A DNA stretch of 56,161 bases from Acidithiobacillus sp. (lineage in GTDB: Bacteria; Pseudomonadota; Gammaproteobacteria; Acidithiobacillales; Acidithiobacillaceae): assembly GCA_028065135.1 (NCBI GenBank), contig JAPTWR010000200.1, forward strand, positions 1-56,161, given 5' to 3'. The notes beneath the pieces are model-generated. The model saw only the letters and a program-made list of their open reading frames with translations, was not told the DNA's origin and did not search any database. The position numbers and the translations under genes were made by a program. Positions 9,798-17,414 of this stretch are shown here, piece after piece (the stretch's first letter is position 1; each line of letters begins with the position of its first letter).

Positions 9798-10010
9798 TCA
9801 TAAGAAATGATGTCGATCTCAAGGGGCAATGCCGGTTCAACCTTATCTGTACAGGCTCATGCGCTAAGCAGGCCTCGGATACCGTCCGAACTGATGGCAA
9901 AGGTGAGGCAAGTGATTAATCTATCTCACAGGATCAAGTCCTTAAGCTTCATAGAATCTATCTTGCCTCGCTCCGGGGATCAACCGAAGGGTACCAACCT
10001 GTACGGCTGG
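9798..10010 (-). ncRNA. Candidate IS110 bridge RNA (copy 1)
   Basis: Noncoding end upstream of the transposase gene. IS110 elements are known to transcribe a structured guide RNA from this end. Blocks conserved with copy 2 include GGATACCGTCC (9877), a small hairpin AGGATCAAGTCCT and GCTCCGGGGATCA; the intervening loops differ. The 9-mer GATACCGTC recurs at the opposite end of the element (8798), as expected for a donor-recognising guide. Exact ends and folding are not determined. Confidence 0.5.
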
Positions 10011-10023
10011 TTCCAAGACATAA

Positions 10024-10578
10024 AGTTTCATCAGATGTCTCGACGACAACTCCAATGCTTTCCAGAATGAAACGCGATGCAAATTCGATGCGATCCTGCT
10101 CCGTTTCCAGTTCTGATTTAACAGAAAAACCGGGGTGTGCGAGGTCGGCAAAACCAAACAGCCATTCAATCTGCCTAGCAATGCTCGACCCGCTTTCGGC
10201 AATAACGACCAGCAGACTGCCAGCGCGAGGCTTTGCAATCACAAGCAAATCGCCAGCAGCAGCGTTCAGCGATACATTGGTTGTCTTGAAATACAGACGG
10301 TATTCCCAGCGCATTACACCACGCTCGTTTCGTGCCCTCTGCCGTGCGTCATACCATGTCAGCGTACTGTCTTCGACTATCGGTTCATCGTCCTGGTCGG
10401 TGAGATACATCAGTTTTGCCTGATATTGCACCTTGCCATCCGGTTCGCCCAGAATCTCCCGCAAGCCTTCTACGCCGTTGAACTCATGCTGATGTGATTT
10501 TATAACATCGGCTTCGACTGCGCTCAAACGCTTGGCTGCGACACCCTCGAAATACTCGGACAAATACCCTCGTTTCAT
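10024..10578 (-). pseudogene. EcoRII-type restriction endonuclease, N-terminal half
   Basis: About 185 native residues (MKRGYLSEYFEGVAAKRLSA...), then the frame runs about 20 codons into IS110 to a stop at 9958. The N-terminal part (LSEYFEGVAAKRLSAVE, HEFNGVEGLREILG) matches the effector-binding half of EcoRII-like enzymes. It ends at ...SDETL. The catalytic half lies at 47318-48076. The gene overlaps the vsr stop by 4 bases, so it was the third gene of a methylase-Vsr-endonuclease operon. It cannot cut DNA in this form. Confidence 0.82.
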
Positions 10579-11021
10579 CCCCGCTCCTCGATAAATGGGG
10601 CACTGCTACGAAGCCAGTCGGCAAGGCTTTGTGCAACTACCTCAATGTTTTTGCACGCCCCACGAATGGCGCACTCCCAGACGATGCCAACCCGCCACCC
10701 ACTGGCAAGCAGGGCTTCGCTCGCTTTATGATCGTTTGCGCGGTTTCGTCCGATTTTATCCCGCCAAAAATCTGGGCGGGTGCTGGGCCATTTAAACAGC
10801 GGGCAGTCGTGCCCATGCCAAAAGCATCCATGAACGAATATCACTGCATGATAGCGTGGCAGTACGATGTCAGGCTTGCCAGGCAAATCGCGGATATGAA
10901 GACGAAACCGGAACCCATGACGGTGCAACAAACTGCGGATCAAAATTTCCGGTTTGGTGTTTCGTCCCCGTATGCCGGACATCATCCGGCTACGGGTGGC
11001 GCTGTCCACTACGTCGGCCAT
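10575..11021 (-). CDS. vsr: Very short patch repair endonuclease Vsr
   Basis: 148 residues, full length. It has the canonical Vsr signature: MMSGIRGRNTKPE near the N-terminus, LPGKPDIVLP with a catalytic Asp, and VHGCFWHGHDC with the zinc and active-site His/Cys residues. Vsr nicks at T:G mismatches left by deamination of 5-methylcytosine in CCWGG. Its start overlaps the stop of the methylase gene by one base and its stop overlaps the EcoRII gene, so the three are translationally coupled. It remains useful while the methylase works even though the endonuclease is split. Confidence 0.95.
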   Translation of the reverse strand: MADVVDSATRSRMMSGIRGRNTKPEILIRSLLHRHGFRFRLHIRDLPGKPDIVLPRYHAVIFVHGCFWHGHDCPLFKWPSTRPDFWRDKIGRNRANDHKASEALLASGWRVGIVWECAIRGACKNIEVVAQSLADWLRSSAPFIEERG

Positions 11022-12313
11022 CAGGCAAACAGTGGTAACGCAAGCGGAGTGCCATCACGTTCATGCGCGATTAGCGCCTGAACATGGGGAGCCATGATGC
11101 GGGCGACTTCCTGCATGACCGGCATAACGACGCTATTGCCAAACTGGCGATACGCCTGCGTGTCGCTTACCGGAATTCTGAATGTATCGGGAAAGCCCAT
11201 CAGACGGGCGCACTCGCGTGGCGTCAGGCGGCGCGGGCGTTTCTTGCCTTGATTGACCAGAATCTCCGAACCGTCCTTGTGATACCGGGCTGACAGGGTG
11301 CGCGTCACACTATCTGGAAATGCCATGCCAAAACCGAAGCCGTTCCCGGCTGCGCGATGTTTTTCGGCGTAAGCCTGGAGGTAGGCCCACAGGTTAGGCG
11401 TCAGTGTGTATTTTGGCTGTACAACGCGCTTTTTGTGGTCAAAAAATCTGTCTTCATCCCATGACAAAACAGGTTCTGTTCCATCGGTCTTGTGCAGGAT
11501 TGACGCCAGGCGCGGGCCATCAGTCGGCAGGCGCAAGTCGTCCCACGAAAATCCTGTTTTCTCGCGGAAGCCGACGATGATAATTCGTTCGCGGTGCTGC
11601 GGCGTGAAATGCTGGCCGTCGATTACCTTGTAATGCACATCGTAACCAAGCTCAAGTCTAAGCGTTTGCAGGATTACCTCGAACGTGTTGCCCTTGTCGT
11701 GCGAAAGCAGGTTCTTCACATTTTCCAGCAGGAACGCCGCAGGCCGCTTGGTGGCGATCATGCGGGCAACGTCGAAAAAAAGCGTTCCCTGTGTGGTGCA
11801 TTCAAAACCGTGTGGCCGTCCGAGCGAATTCTTCTTGCTCACCCCGGCGATACTAAACGGCTGGCATGGGAAGCCGCCCAGCAGCACGTCATGATCGGGC
11901 ACATCTTCAGCAGGAAACGGCACAATGTCACCGACGAACTGGCGATGGTCGCCGTAATTTTCGATGTAGGTTTTTTTTGAGAAGTCGTTCCATTCGCTGG
12001 TGAACACGCATTCGCCGCCATGCGCCTCGAAGCCCATGCGTATGCCGCCGATGCCAGCGAACAAGTCAACGAAACGGAAGCGATGGTCGCCAGTCACCGT
12101 GCCTGTTGTCGGCGTTTGCAGCATATCGCGCAACGCCGGTTCAAGCATGGTCGGGCATGGGGTCTCGCCTTTTTCCCAGCGTCCTACGGTTTTGGCATTC
12201 TTTCCGACGCGCTCGGCAATCTCACGTTGTGTAAAGCGGCTTCGTGCCTGCTTCAGCAGTTCAAGTGGCTGGGCGTGGTTCATTTTGTCATCTCTGGGTA
12301 TACTTAGGGACAT
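11021..12313 (-). CDS. dcm: DNA cytosine-5 methyltransferase, M.EcoRII/Dcm type
   Basis: 430 residues. An N-terminal HTH (about residues 25-50, [20 protein letters not shown]) is typical of EcoRII-type methylases that repress their own promoter. Catalytic motifs are complete: I ([13 protein letters not shown]), IV (GGFPCQPFS with the nucleophilic Cys), VI (LLENVKNL), VIII ([11 protein letters not shown]), and IX/X near [13 protein letters not shown] and [12 protein letters not shown]. Predicted target is CCWGG, from the family and the linked Vsr and EcoRII genes. A second start 10 codons downstream (12283) is possible. It protects host DNA although its cognate nuclease is disrupted. Confidence 0.93.
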   Translation of the reverse strand: MSLSIPRDDKMNHAQPLELLKQARSRFTQREIAERVGKNAKTVGRWEKGETPCPTMLEPALRDMLQTPTTGTVTGDHRFRFVDLFAGIGGIRMGFEAHGGECVFTSEWNDFSKKTYIENYGDHRQFVGDIVPFPAEDVPDHDVLLGGFPCQPFSIAGVSKKNSLGRPHGFECTTQGTLFFDVARMIATKRPAAFLLENVKNLLSHDKGNTFEVILQTLRLELGYDVHYKVIDGQHFTPQHRERIIIVGFREKTGFSWDDLRLPTDGPRLASILHKTDGTEPVLSWDEDRFFDHKKRVVQPKYTLTPNLWAYLQAYAEKHRAAGNGFGFGMAFPDSVTRTLSARYHKDGSEILVNQGKKRPRRLTPRECARLMGFPDTFRIPVSDTQAYRQFGNSVVMPVMQEVARIMAPHVQALIAHERDGTPLALPLFA

Positions 12314-12365
12314 TATGACCTATGTTATTCCCTGTTTCCAGGAATATTTGTAATTGGGGGTGTAA
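12314..12365 (-). promoter_or_regulatory. Methylase promoter region with an embedded CCWGG site
   Basis: The region upstream of the methylase contains CCAGG at 12338-12342 inside an imperfect inverted repeat (ATTCCTG / CAGGGAAT in the sense direction). M.EcoRII-type enzymes are known to autoregulate through their N-terminal HTH, so this is a plausible operator; this use is inferred. Confidence 0.35.
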
Positions 12366-12471
12366 GGGGTCCCTTCAGGAAACGGAATTTAAAGTACGTT
12401 AAGGCCTGGCGAGTGGCCATCACGGCTGATATTTGCTCTATTCGATCGTTGTGCATACCCACCCGCCGATT

Positions 12472-13068
12472 TCAGGCGCTGTGCTGCAGCTTCGAGGCAG
12501 CGTCCCTCACCCGCATGATCGTTTGCCGTGTTGTTTTGAATTCGCGCGCCACCAGCGCAATGCTGGCACCTTCCGCCAGTCTCCCCACGACGGCTGCACG
12601 CTCATCCACGCTGAGCGCTGGTGGCCTACCGAACTGCTTACCTGCTGCCTTTGCCCGAAGTATTCCGGACTGCGTGCGCTCAATGAGCAGATCCCGCTCG
12701 AATTCGGCCACGGCCGCGATCACCTGCATGGTCATCTTTCCTGCGGCACTGGTGAGATCCACGCCCCCCAGTGCCAGACAGTGTACGCGCACACCGACGC
12801 TGGCCAGCTGCTCGACGGTGGCCCGGACATCCATCGCATTGCGCCCCAGCCGATCCAGCTTGGTGACGACCAGAACATCTCCTGGTTCCAGCCGGTCGAT
12901 CAGCCTCATGAAGCCGGGCCGCTGTTTTGCGGCCACGGAACCGCTGACAGTCTCTTCGATGAGTCGGCGCGCCTCGATGGCGAACCCGGCCGCTTTGATT
13001 TCCAAGCGCTGATTTTGGGTGGTCTGGTCCAGGGTGGACACCCGACAATAAGCAAAAACGCGTGACAT
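12472..13068 (-). CDS. Serine recombinase (Tn3-type resolvase/invertase)
   Basis: 198 residues, full length. Nucleophilic serine in YCRVSTLDQ (residue 11), then the conserved [13 protein letters not shown] and [13 protein letters not shown] (E-helix) segments, and a C-terminal HTH (about residues 155-185). It would resolve cointegrates at a res site next to its own gene; the sequence just upstream (13075-13145) contains spaced, partly inverted CGAAA/TTTCG and GTAC motifs compatible with that. Confidence 0.9.
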   Translation of the reverse strand: MSRVFAYCRVSTLDQTTQNQRLEIKAAGFAIEARRLIEETVSGSVAAKQRPGFMRLIDRLEPGDVLVVTKLDRLGRNAMDVRATVEQLASVGVRVHCLALGGVDLTSAAGKMTMQVIAAVAEFERDLLIERTQSGILRAKAAGKQFGRPPALSVDERAAVVGRLAEGASIALVAREFKTTRQTIMRVRDAASKLQHSA

Positions 13069-13071
13069 GGC

Positions 13072-13145
13072 TTTATCCCGTCCGAAAGCGATGTACGGAT
13101 TATAACTTGCATCCGAAATACATTTCTCCTACTTTCGTACAGCCA
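13072..13145. promoter_or_regulatory. Probable res site of the resolvase
   Basis: Upstream of the resolvase start, partly inverted motifs such as CGAAAGCGATGTACGG and CTACTTTCGTACAG lie with a TTATAA-containing core between them. Similar motifs (GTGTACGAATGTAATG and CATTCGTACATCG) occur inside the 320-bp element at 45.7 kb. Assignment rests on position and pattern only. Confidence 0.45.
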
Positions 13146-13439
13146 TGCAGGTACCTGACCGAAACCGACCCGTTTCGGTCAGGTTCACACGGAATCCGGC
13201 CACTGGCGCTTAACGTACTTTAAATTCCGAATTCTGAGGGGACCCCACAAAGGGTGGATTGGGTTCGATGCTGGACCGTGCTCAACACTCAATTACAGAT
13301 ACCCGATTCAATGTCACCGATTCTTGATTGCTTCACTTCTCAAAAGCGGTGGTTTGTGAGGCGGAGGTGCTTATTCTTTATTCTTATTCTATCTGGGGTG
13401 TGATCTACCCACTCGATATGAAGAGGAACTGTATGCGCA

Positions 13440-13517
13440 TGATACCTAATGTTGAAGCTCAGGGACGCTGCGCGGCTTTATCGCGCAGCGTCCGGTGGAC
13501 CGCAGGGTTATGCGTCA
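13440..13517 (-). repeat. Integron attC site (cassette 1)
   Basis: It lies immediately 3' of the TIR-like gene in the sense of transcription. It starts with GCATAAC, contains a long stem (GGACGCTGCGCG / CGCGCAGCGTCC) and a CTTCAAC box; the final 7-bp core is degenerate. It is the third of three similar sites, one after each of three consecutive minus-strand genes. Confidence 0.6.
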
Positions 13518-14255
13518 TATGCTCACCTGACGAAGTTTCTCGGCCAGTTTGTTGACCATGACCTCAATACCTTCGCCATTCGGCAAGTACTTCAGAATGC
13601 GATGGTGCGCCATATCAAACGGTACATCATCGAGTGACTGAGAAATGGGAACCACATGTTTGCCGAGTGTATGGGCGATACCAGTTTCGTACATCACGTT
13701 TGGGTTCTTTCCGGTGAAGTCCACTACCACCACGTGAGCCCTGAAGATCAGATTGAAAATGTCCTGAATGAGGGTGCTTTCTTCCCATATGTCGTCTACC
13801 CGGAGACACCGATACCCAGCCGCGCTGCAAGCGCGGCGAATCCCTTCATGCACTGTGTTGAACGCTGCGTTGAACGGCATCATGACTGAAACCAAGTCGC
13901 TTTCGGTAGCCGTGTTCTCAGGAACCTGAAAGACATTTGGAGAAAAAGTAATCTTGCGCTCTGATGGCTTGGCGGAAATGAATTGGCTTTCTTCTGGGTA
14001 TTTCTCCGCAACGTGTTTCTCAAAGATCGCGAACGCGTTCTCGTCTTGCTCAGCAATGCGCTTGATTATTGTGAGTGCGTTTCCTGCGTAGTCTTCGTCT
14101 CCCCAGGAGAGACTGCGCAACAAACGCGGGTGCCCGGAAATTAGATCGGAATGGCCCGTGAGAAGGCCGACCTCTTCCCAGTCTCCGGCGTCAAAGTCGG
14201 CCACTACACGTTCCCGTAGCGCGAGGATTCTTTTGCCAATATCGTAATCAACCAT
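13515..14255 (-). CDS. TIR/deoxyribosyltransferase-like effector protein (integron cassette)
   Basis: 246 residues. Residues about 1-115 have no domain I can name. Residues about 118-245 resemble the TIR-like/nucleoside 2-deoxyribosyltransferase-like fold: VSVMMPF strand, then VDDIWEES, VVVDFTGKNPNVMYETG and HTLGKHVVPI. The conserved Glu (about 190) in NVMYETG is where NAD-cleaving TIR-like effectors have their catalytic residue. Such proteins often act in anti-phage abortive systems; this role is inferred. It is bounded by attC sites and is the last of three cassettes, all on the minus strand. Confidence 0.65.
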   Translation of the reverse strand: MVDYDIGKRILALRERVVADFDAGDWEEVGLLTGHSDLISGHPRLLRSLSWGDEDYAGNALTIIKRIAEQDENAFAIFEKHVAEKYPEESQFISAKPSERKITFSPNVFQVPENTATESDLVSVMMPFNAAFNTVHEGIRRACSAAGYRCLRVDDIWEESTLIQDIFNLIFRAHVVVVDFTGKNPNVMYETGIAHTLGKHVVPISQSLDDVPFDMAHHRILKYLPNGEGIEVMVNKLAEKLRQVSI

Positions 14256-14275
14256 TGCGGCGGCCTATGTTTGAC

Positions 14276-14335
14276 GCATAACCCTGGAGTTAAGGCGACG
14301 CGCGTAGCGCGGTCGCCTTGAACGACTTGTTATGC
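14276..14335 (-). repeat. Integron attC site (cassette 2)
   Basis: A 60-bp imperfect palindrome bounded by GCATAAC and GTTATGC cores. The internal stem GTTAAGGCGAC pairs with GTCGCCTTGAAC, leaving one extra G unpaired, which is the extrahelical base that gives attC its strand polarity. It lies 4 bp from the stop of the 14340-14672 gene. Confidence 0.8.
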
Positions 14336-14339
14336 ACTA

Positions 14340-14672
14340 CTAACAATAAATTATATCTGTGTTTTTAATGCCAATATTGGATAACATATTTTTAATTGTA
14401 TCGAAGTCAGAGCTCGCGATAGCTGCCTTGTAATAGTTCTTTGATTTTAGTGCACTTTGGAACACCGATTTCACATGTAAAATAGCATTATCTAAGCTGT
14501 CTGTATCAGATATCGAACAACACAAATCTATAGATGATAGATAGACTAATTCGGCCTTTTGATTAACCAAAGAAGGAAGTCTTTGCGTATTGAGAAACGG
14601 TGAGTTTTCTCGAATGTCATTCCAACTTGATTCCGCAAAGTATTTATCCCAATCAAATTCATTATTACTCAT
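14340..14672 (-). CDS. Hypothetical protein (integron cassette gene)
   Basis: 110 residues, acidic N-terminus (MSNNEFDWDKYFAES). No recognisable domain, signal or membrane segment. It is noticeably more AT-rich than its neighbours, as is common for cassette genes of foreign origin. It fills one cassette between two attC sites and leaves almost no noncoding space, which supports its being a real gene. Confidence 0.55.
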   Translation of the reverse strand: MSNNEFDWDKYFAESSWNDIRENSPFLNTQRLPSLVNQKAELVYLSSIDLCCSISDTDSLDNAILHVKSVFQSALKSKNYYKAAIASSDFDTIKNMLSNIGIKNTDIIYC

Positions 14673-14695
14673 GGAACTCCCTCACTTAAGCATTT

Positions 14696-14762
14696 GCATA
14701 ACGTCTGAATTCACCGGCCTGCGCGGCTTTTCGCGTAGGTCCGGTGGAATGATGGGTTCGGT
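14696..14762 (-). repeat. Integron attC site (cassette 3)
   Basis: It starts GCATAAC and contains the stem TTCACCGG / CCGGTGGAA with one extra unpaired base, and a second inner stem around GCGCGG. The distal core (near GTTCGGT) is diverged. It lies directly downstream of the protease gene, whose stop is at 14764. Confidence 0.65.
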
Positions 14763-14763
14763 A

Positions 14764-15582
14764 TCATTTGAACATTCCTTCAAACGCCTTAAGTTGGTCA
14801 GCCTTGATAACGATGCCGAGATTATTGGGAATTCCAGCAACTGAGACTGGCTTCTGCAATGTGGGCACTGTCACGACTTGTATATCGCCGTGAATGGTGT
14901 GTTTCGGCCCTGCATAGAGGACGCCCAACAGCTTGATGCGCGAGCCCATAACGAGCGCGTTCCTCGTTTGGTAGCTTCCCACTTCAAATAGCAGGACAGG
15001 CGAGCCACTGGAGCCGGGGAAGCAAGCGGCATCAATAAGAAATTCCTTCTTGCCGTTCCAGTCGTACTTGTAGTCAGAGGCAAGAACACCCTTCCTAAAA
15101 ATTGGGAGGTTATTAGTCTTGTCCCAGAGCCCGTTGGGATAGCCGACCATTACTATGGCTTCCAGACCGACCATGTCGTCCAGATCTGGCGCGGTGGGAA
15201 TGAGGTTCTTATCCAGTGTTGAGGAGAAGAATTTCGTATTCGTCTTTTCGGCTTCATGAAAAAGCGGTGCGATCGGCATTACGCAAAGATCAACATCGTT
15301 GTCTGGGTGGGGAAACCATCGACTTTGAAATGAATCGAGTTCGTAGGCTTGAACCTTCCCGACTGCCGGCCCATCGTTACCGTTGTGCAACGTGAGGAGA
15401 AAGCGGCCTTTGACCGCGCCCTCTACTACGTGTTTATTTGTGACGATAACCGGAACGTGTTGATCGCCATTGCGATTAAGACTGTAGAAGAAGCCGGTTC
15501 CTGTTCCTACGCCGCCACCAGCAAGATCACACTCGATCCTCACCGTACTATGTGCAAGTTGCTCCGCAGGGCTAAGAGGCAT
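14764..15582 (-). CDS. Trypsin-like serine protease (integron cassette)
   Basis: 272 residues from the ATG at 15582, which has a GGAGAG ribosome site; a frame from 15657 is longer but lacks one. The chymotrypsin-fold triad is visible: His51 in VTNKHVVEG, an Asp in DNDVDLCV (about 98), Ser192 in FPGSSGSP. No signal peptide, so it is probably cytoplasmic. Cytoplasmic trypsin-like proteases occur in several bacterial defence systems; whether this one does is unknown. First gene of a three-cassette array. Confidence 0.75.
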   Translation of the reverse strand: MPLSPAEQLAHSTVRIECDLAGGGVGTGTGFFYSLNRNGDQHVPVIVTNKHVVEGAVKGRFLLTLHNGNDGPAVGKVQAYELDSFQSRWFPHPDNDVDLCVMPIAPLFHEAEKTNTKFFSSTLDKNLIPTAPDLDDMVGLEAIVMVGYPNGLWDKTNNLPIFRKGVLASDYKYDWNGKKEFLIDAACFPGSSGSPVLLFEVGSYQTRNALVMGSRIKLLGVLYAGPKHTIHGDIQVVTVPTLQKPVSVAGIPNNLGIVIKADQLKAFEGMFK

Positions 15583-15657
15583 GGGCTTCTCTCCTATGAT
15601 GCCGAACGTAAATTCGACGGCACTGTCGGTGCAGTGTAACAAGGAGCTATGCCACAT

Positions 15658-16220
15658 AACATGGATGATCTTCCTGCTGATTCACGAGACAGAATGTATC
15701 ATTGTGTCTGGTGGACGTTGTGTACTGATCGGCGGATGGCCTGATTTTACTGGGTTCTCCGGGTGCCGGTTCAGGGCTGTTTTGAGACATTACGATCATC
15801 CAATGAAAAATTGATTGCTCCAGTTCCAAAGATGATGCAGCAAACCGCAGCAGGAATCCATTATCCACCAGGCATCTCGTCGCCGGGGAGCGGTGGGTTC
15901 ATCCCTCTTCCATCCCGAGTTTGATCACTCCCGCCCAACGGTCATCGCCGTTCCACGGTGCAGGTTGAAAGGGCAAGCGGCGAGGTCTGTACCGTGCCGC
16001 TTTTTGAGGCACAGGCGGCTGCCGCCGTCGCCCTTCCCTTCCCTGGCAATTATCCACCAGGTTATCCCCAAAAAGTGGGGATGATTGCGGCCGTGAAAAA
16101 CTGCGCGTAAGTCGTGTTATGTGAAGCAATCGCCTACCGTCCGGCAGGTTTGATTGCATAAACTCTCAGTAATGACGATGATAGACCCAGTAATGCAGCG
16201 TCAATTCTGGAGGTTCCGTT
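15658..16220. other. Noncoding stretch between integron cassettes and plasmid stability genes
   Basis: 563 bp. No gene is recognisable. Near 15654 a TTATGT core-like motif marks the outer edge of the cassette array, but neither an attI site nor an integrase gene can be identified. The part at about 15989-16078 (ACCGTGCCGCTTTTT ... ATCCACCAGG ... GTGGGGAT) resembles 45495-45585, so similar backbone sequences lie at both sides of the accessory block in the circular arrangement. Confidence 0.5.
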
Positions 16221-16688
16221 ATGAGCACCCATACCATCGACACCGCCACCGTCAAACGTCTGGTGGAAGCGCGCGCCATTCGCGGTGCGGCCATCATCGG
16301 CCAGCCCGGCGGCTGGTCGGTGTTGCTCAAGTACGGCATGGAGGAACGGCCGCTGGGCATCCAGCGCGCTGACCGCCCGCGTCTCTGGCGCAGCCTCGAT
16401 ACCTGTGTGGACTATCTCAAGGAAGAGCTGCATATCGGCCGCATCGACCTGGTGGATGCCACCCAGCACAGCGCCGCGGCTTCCTTGGCAGGCAAGTCCC
16501 GACCCGATGCCGCCGAGCGGATGAGAAATGCCTTTGCGGCCGCCGAGCATGACCGCTGGTTCCGCGAACAGGTGGAGATCGGCTTGCAGGAGGCCGATGA
16601 TCCGGCGACCAAGTGGATCCCGCATGAGGAGGTCGAGCGGCAGTTTGGCCAACTGCGCGAGGATTTGCGCAAGCGAATCGCGCAATAA
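16221..16688 (+). CDS. ParC-like partition-associated / antitoxin-type protein
   Basis: 155 residues. The N-terminal part (TVKRLVEARAIRGAAIIGQP, GGWSVLLKYG) resembles ParC-type partition-associated proteins found on proteobacterial plasmids. The C-terminal part (about 110-155) is charged and helical, with EADDPATKWIPHEEVERQF, typical of antitoxins paired with ParE. The ParE-like gene starts on the last base of its stop codon, so the two are coupled and probably form a toxin-antitoxin stability pair. The name rests on remembered similarity. Confidence 0.6.
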   Translation: MSTHTIDTATVKRLVEARAIRGAAIIGQPGGWSVLLKYGMEERPLGIQRADRPRLWRSLDTCVDYLKEELHIGRIDLVDATQHSAAASLAGKSRPDAAERMRNAFAAAEHDRWFREQVEIGLQEADDPATKWIPHEEVERQFGQLREDLRKRIAQ

Positions 16689-16990
16689 TGGCAACGAACC
16701 GGCCCTTGCCGGTAATTTGGACCCCAAGGGCTAATGCCGACTTCCTCAGCGCCGTTCGGTTTATCGCAGAGGAAAGACCGGCCATCGCCATTGAACAGGG
16801 CGAGCTTGTCAGCCAGGCGGCCGGTAGGTTGGCGGACTATCCTCAAATGGGCCGACCCGGTCGCAGGCGCGGAACCCGTGAGCTGGTAGTGTCCGGTACG
16901 CCTTTCATTGTGGTGTACCGGATTCAGGAGCAGGAACCCCGCCAGATCCAGGTGATTCGCTTTCTGCACGGCGCGCAGCAATGGCCGTAG
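16688..16990 (+). CDS. ParE/RelE-family toxin
   Basis: 100 residues. It has the ParE-type layout: an early WTPRANADFLSAVRFIAEERP helix pair, a GRLADYPQMGRPGRRRGTREL turn region and the strand pair FIVVYRIQEQ / QIQVIRFLHGAQQWP at the end. ParE-like toxins block DNA gyrase, RelE-like ones cleave mRNA; the distinction is not decided here. It overlaps the upstream antitoxin-type gene by one base. Confidence 0.82.
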   Translation: MATNRPLPVIWTPRANADFLSAVRFIAEERPAIAIEQGELVSQAAGRLADYPQMGRPGRRRGTRELVVSGTPFIVVYRIQEQEPRQIQVIRFLHGAQQWP

Positions 16991-17014
16991 TCTGAAAATT
17001 ACGAATACCAGAAA

Positions 17015-17200
17015 TTAGCGGCCTTGCGGCCGCAGTTTGTCTTTCGTGGTTTCTATCGGCTCGACCGGAGATCCGTTCACCAAAACGGTCCCGTCCGGCA
17101 TCGTCTCTATAACGACCTCGTGAGCCCCGAAACGCCAAACCGTGCGCGCCACTGGTTCAGCCGCCCCCTCTTCCGTTTTTACGCCGTGATCAGCTTGCAT
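17015..17200 (-). CDS. Small hypothetical protein at the end of the par operon
   Basis: 61 residues (start [12 protein letters not shown] at 17200). Its start overlaps the end of the ParG-like gene by 11 bases, so it is the third gene of a parA operon. A short beta-rich centre ([20 protein letters not shown]) is visible; no family recognised. Confidence 0.5.
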   Translation of the reverse strand: MQADHGVKTEEGAAEPVARTVWRFGAHEVVIETMPDGTVLVNGSPVEPIETTKDKLRPQGR

Positions 17201-17414
17201 CGAACATCCTGCGCAGCAGTTCAACCCCGGTGATGCCTTCCTCGGCAGCGCGTATCTTGAAGCGCCGACGGAAGCTATCAGGCACCTTGAAATTGAGGTC
17301 CACCAACTTTTCCTCACTGATCGGTTCTCTGGGGCGGGATTCGGCCACCGCACTACCGGCACCTTTGGTGGCGAATATGGTGGATGAATCCATGAAGGGT
17401 TGTGATTTAGCCAT
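17190..17414 (-). CDS. Small ParG/ribbon-helix-helix-type partition protein
   Basis: 74 residues. A flexible N-terminus is followed by a ribbon-helix-helix-like C-terminal half ([20 protein letters not shown], then a second helix ending LLRRMFDAS). This is the build of ParG-type centromere-binding proteins that partner small ParA ATPases. Its start overlaps the parA stop by 8 bases. It would bind the repeat cluster upstream of parA (18080-18170). Confidence 0.7.
   Translation of the reverse strand: MAKSQPFMDSSTIFATKGAGSAVAESRPREPISEEKLVDLNFKVPDSFRRRFKIRAAEEGITGVELLRRMFDAS

Larger units (their letters stand above)
8795..10023 (-). mobile_element. IS110-family insertion sequence, copy 1
   Basis: It comprises a transposase gene (8817-9797), a short end after its stop codon and a long (about 220 bp) noncoding end upstream of its start. 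Limits are estimated from two stretches shared with copy 2: TAGATACCGTCTTG at 8796 and GTTCCAAGACATAA at about 10010. There are no terminal inverted repeats, as usual for the family. The left flank is an ISL3 transposase gene, the right flank the N-terminal half of an EcoRII gene, so the two flanks do not form one interrupted gene. Confidence 0.8.
12366..13246. mobile_element. Tn3-type IR-bounded element carrying only a resolvase
   Basis: 881 bp bounded by inverted repeats of about 36-38 bp that start GGGGTCCC and end inward in GGAATTTAAAGTACGTTAAG. This is the architecture of Tn3-family ends. The only gene inside is a serine resolvase; there is no tnpA. The 5 bp outside the two ends differ (TGTAA and ACAAA), so no target duplication is visible. 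The same ends bound a 320-bp element at 45586-45905. Confidence 0.75.
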
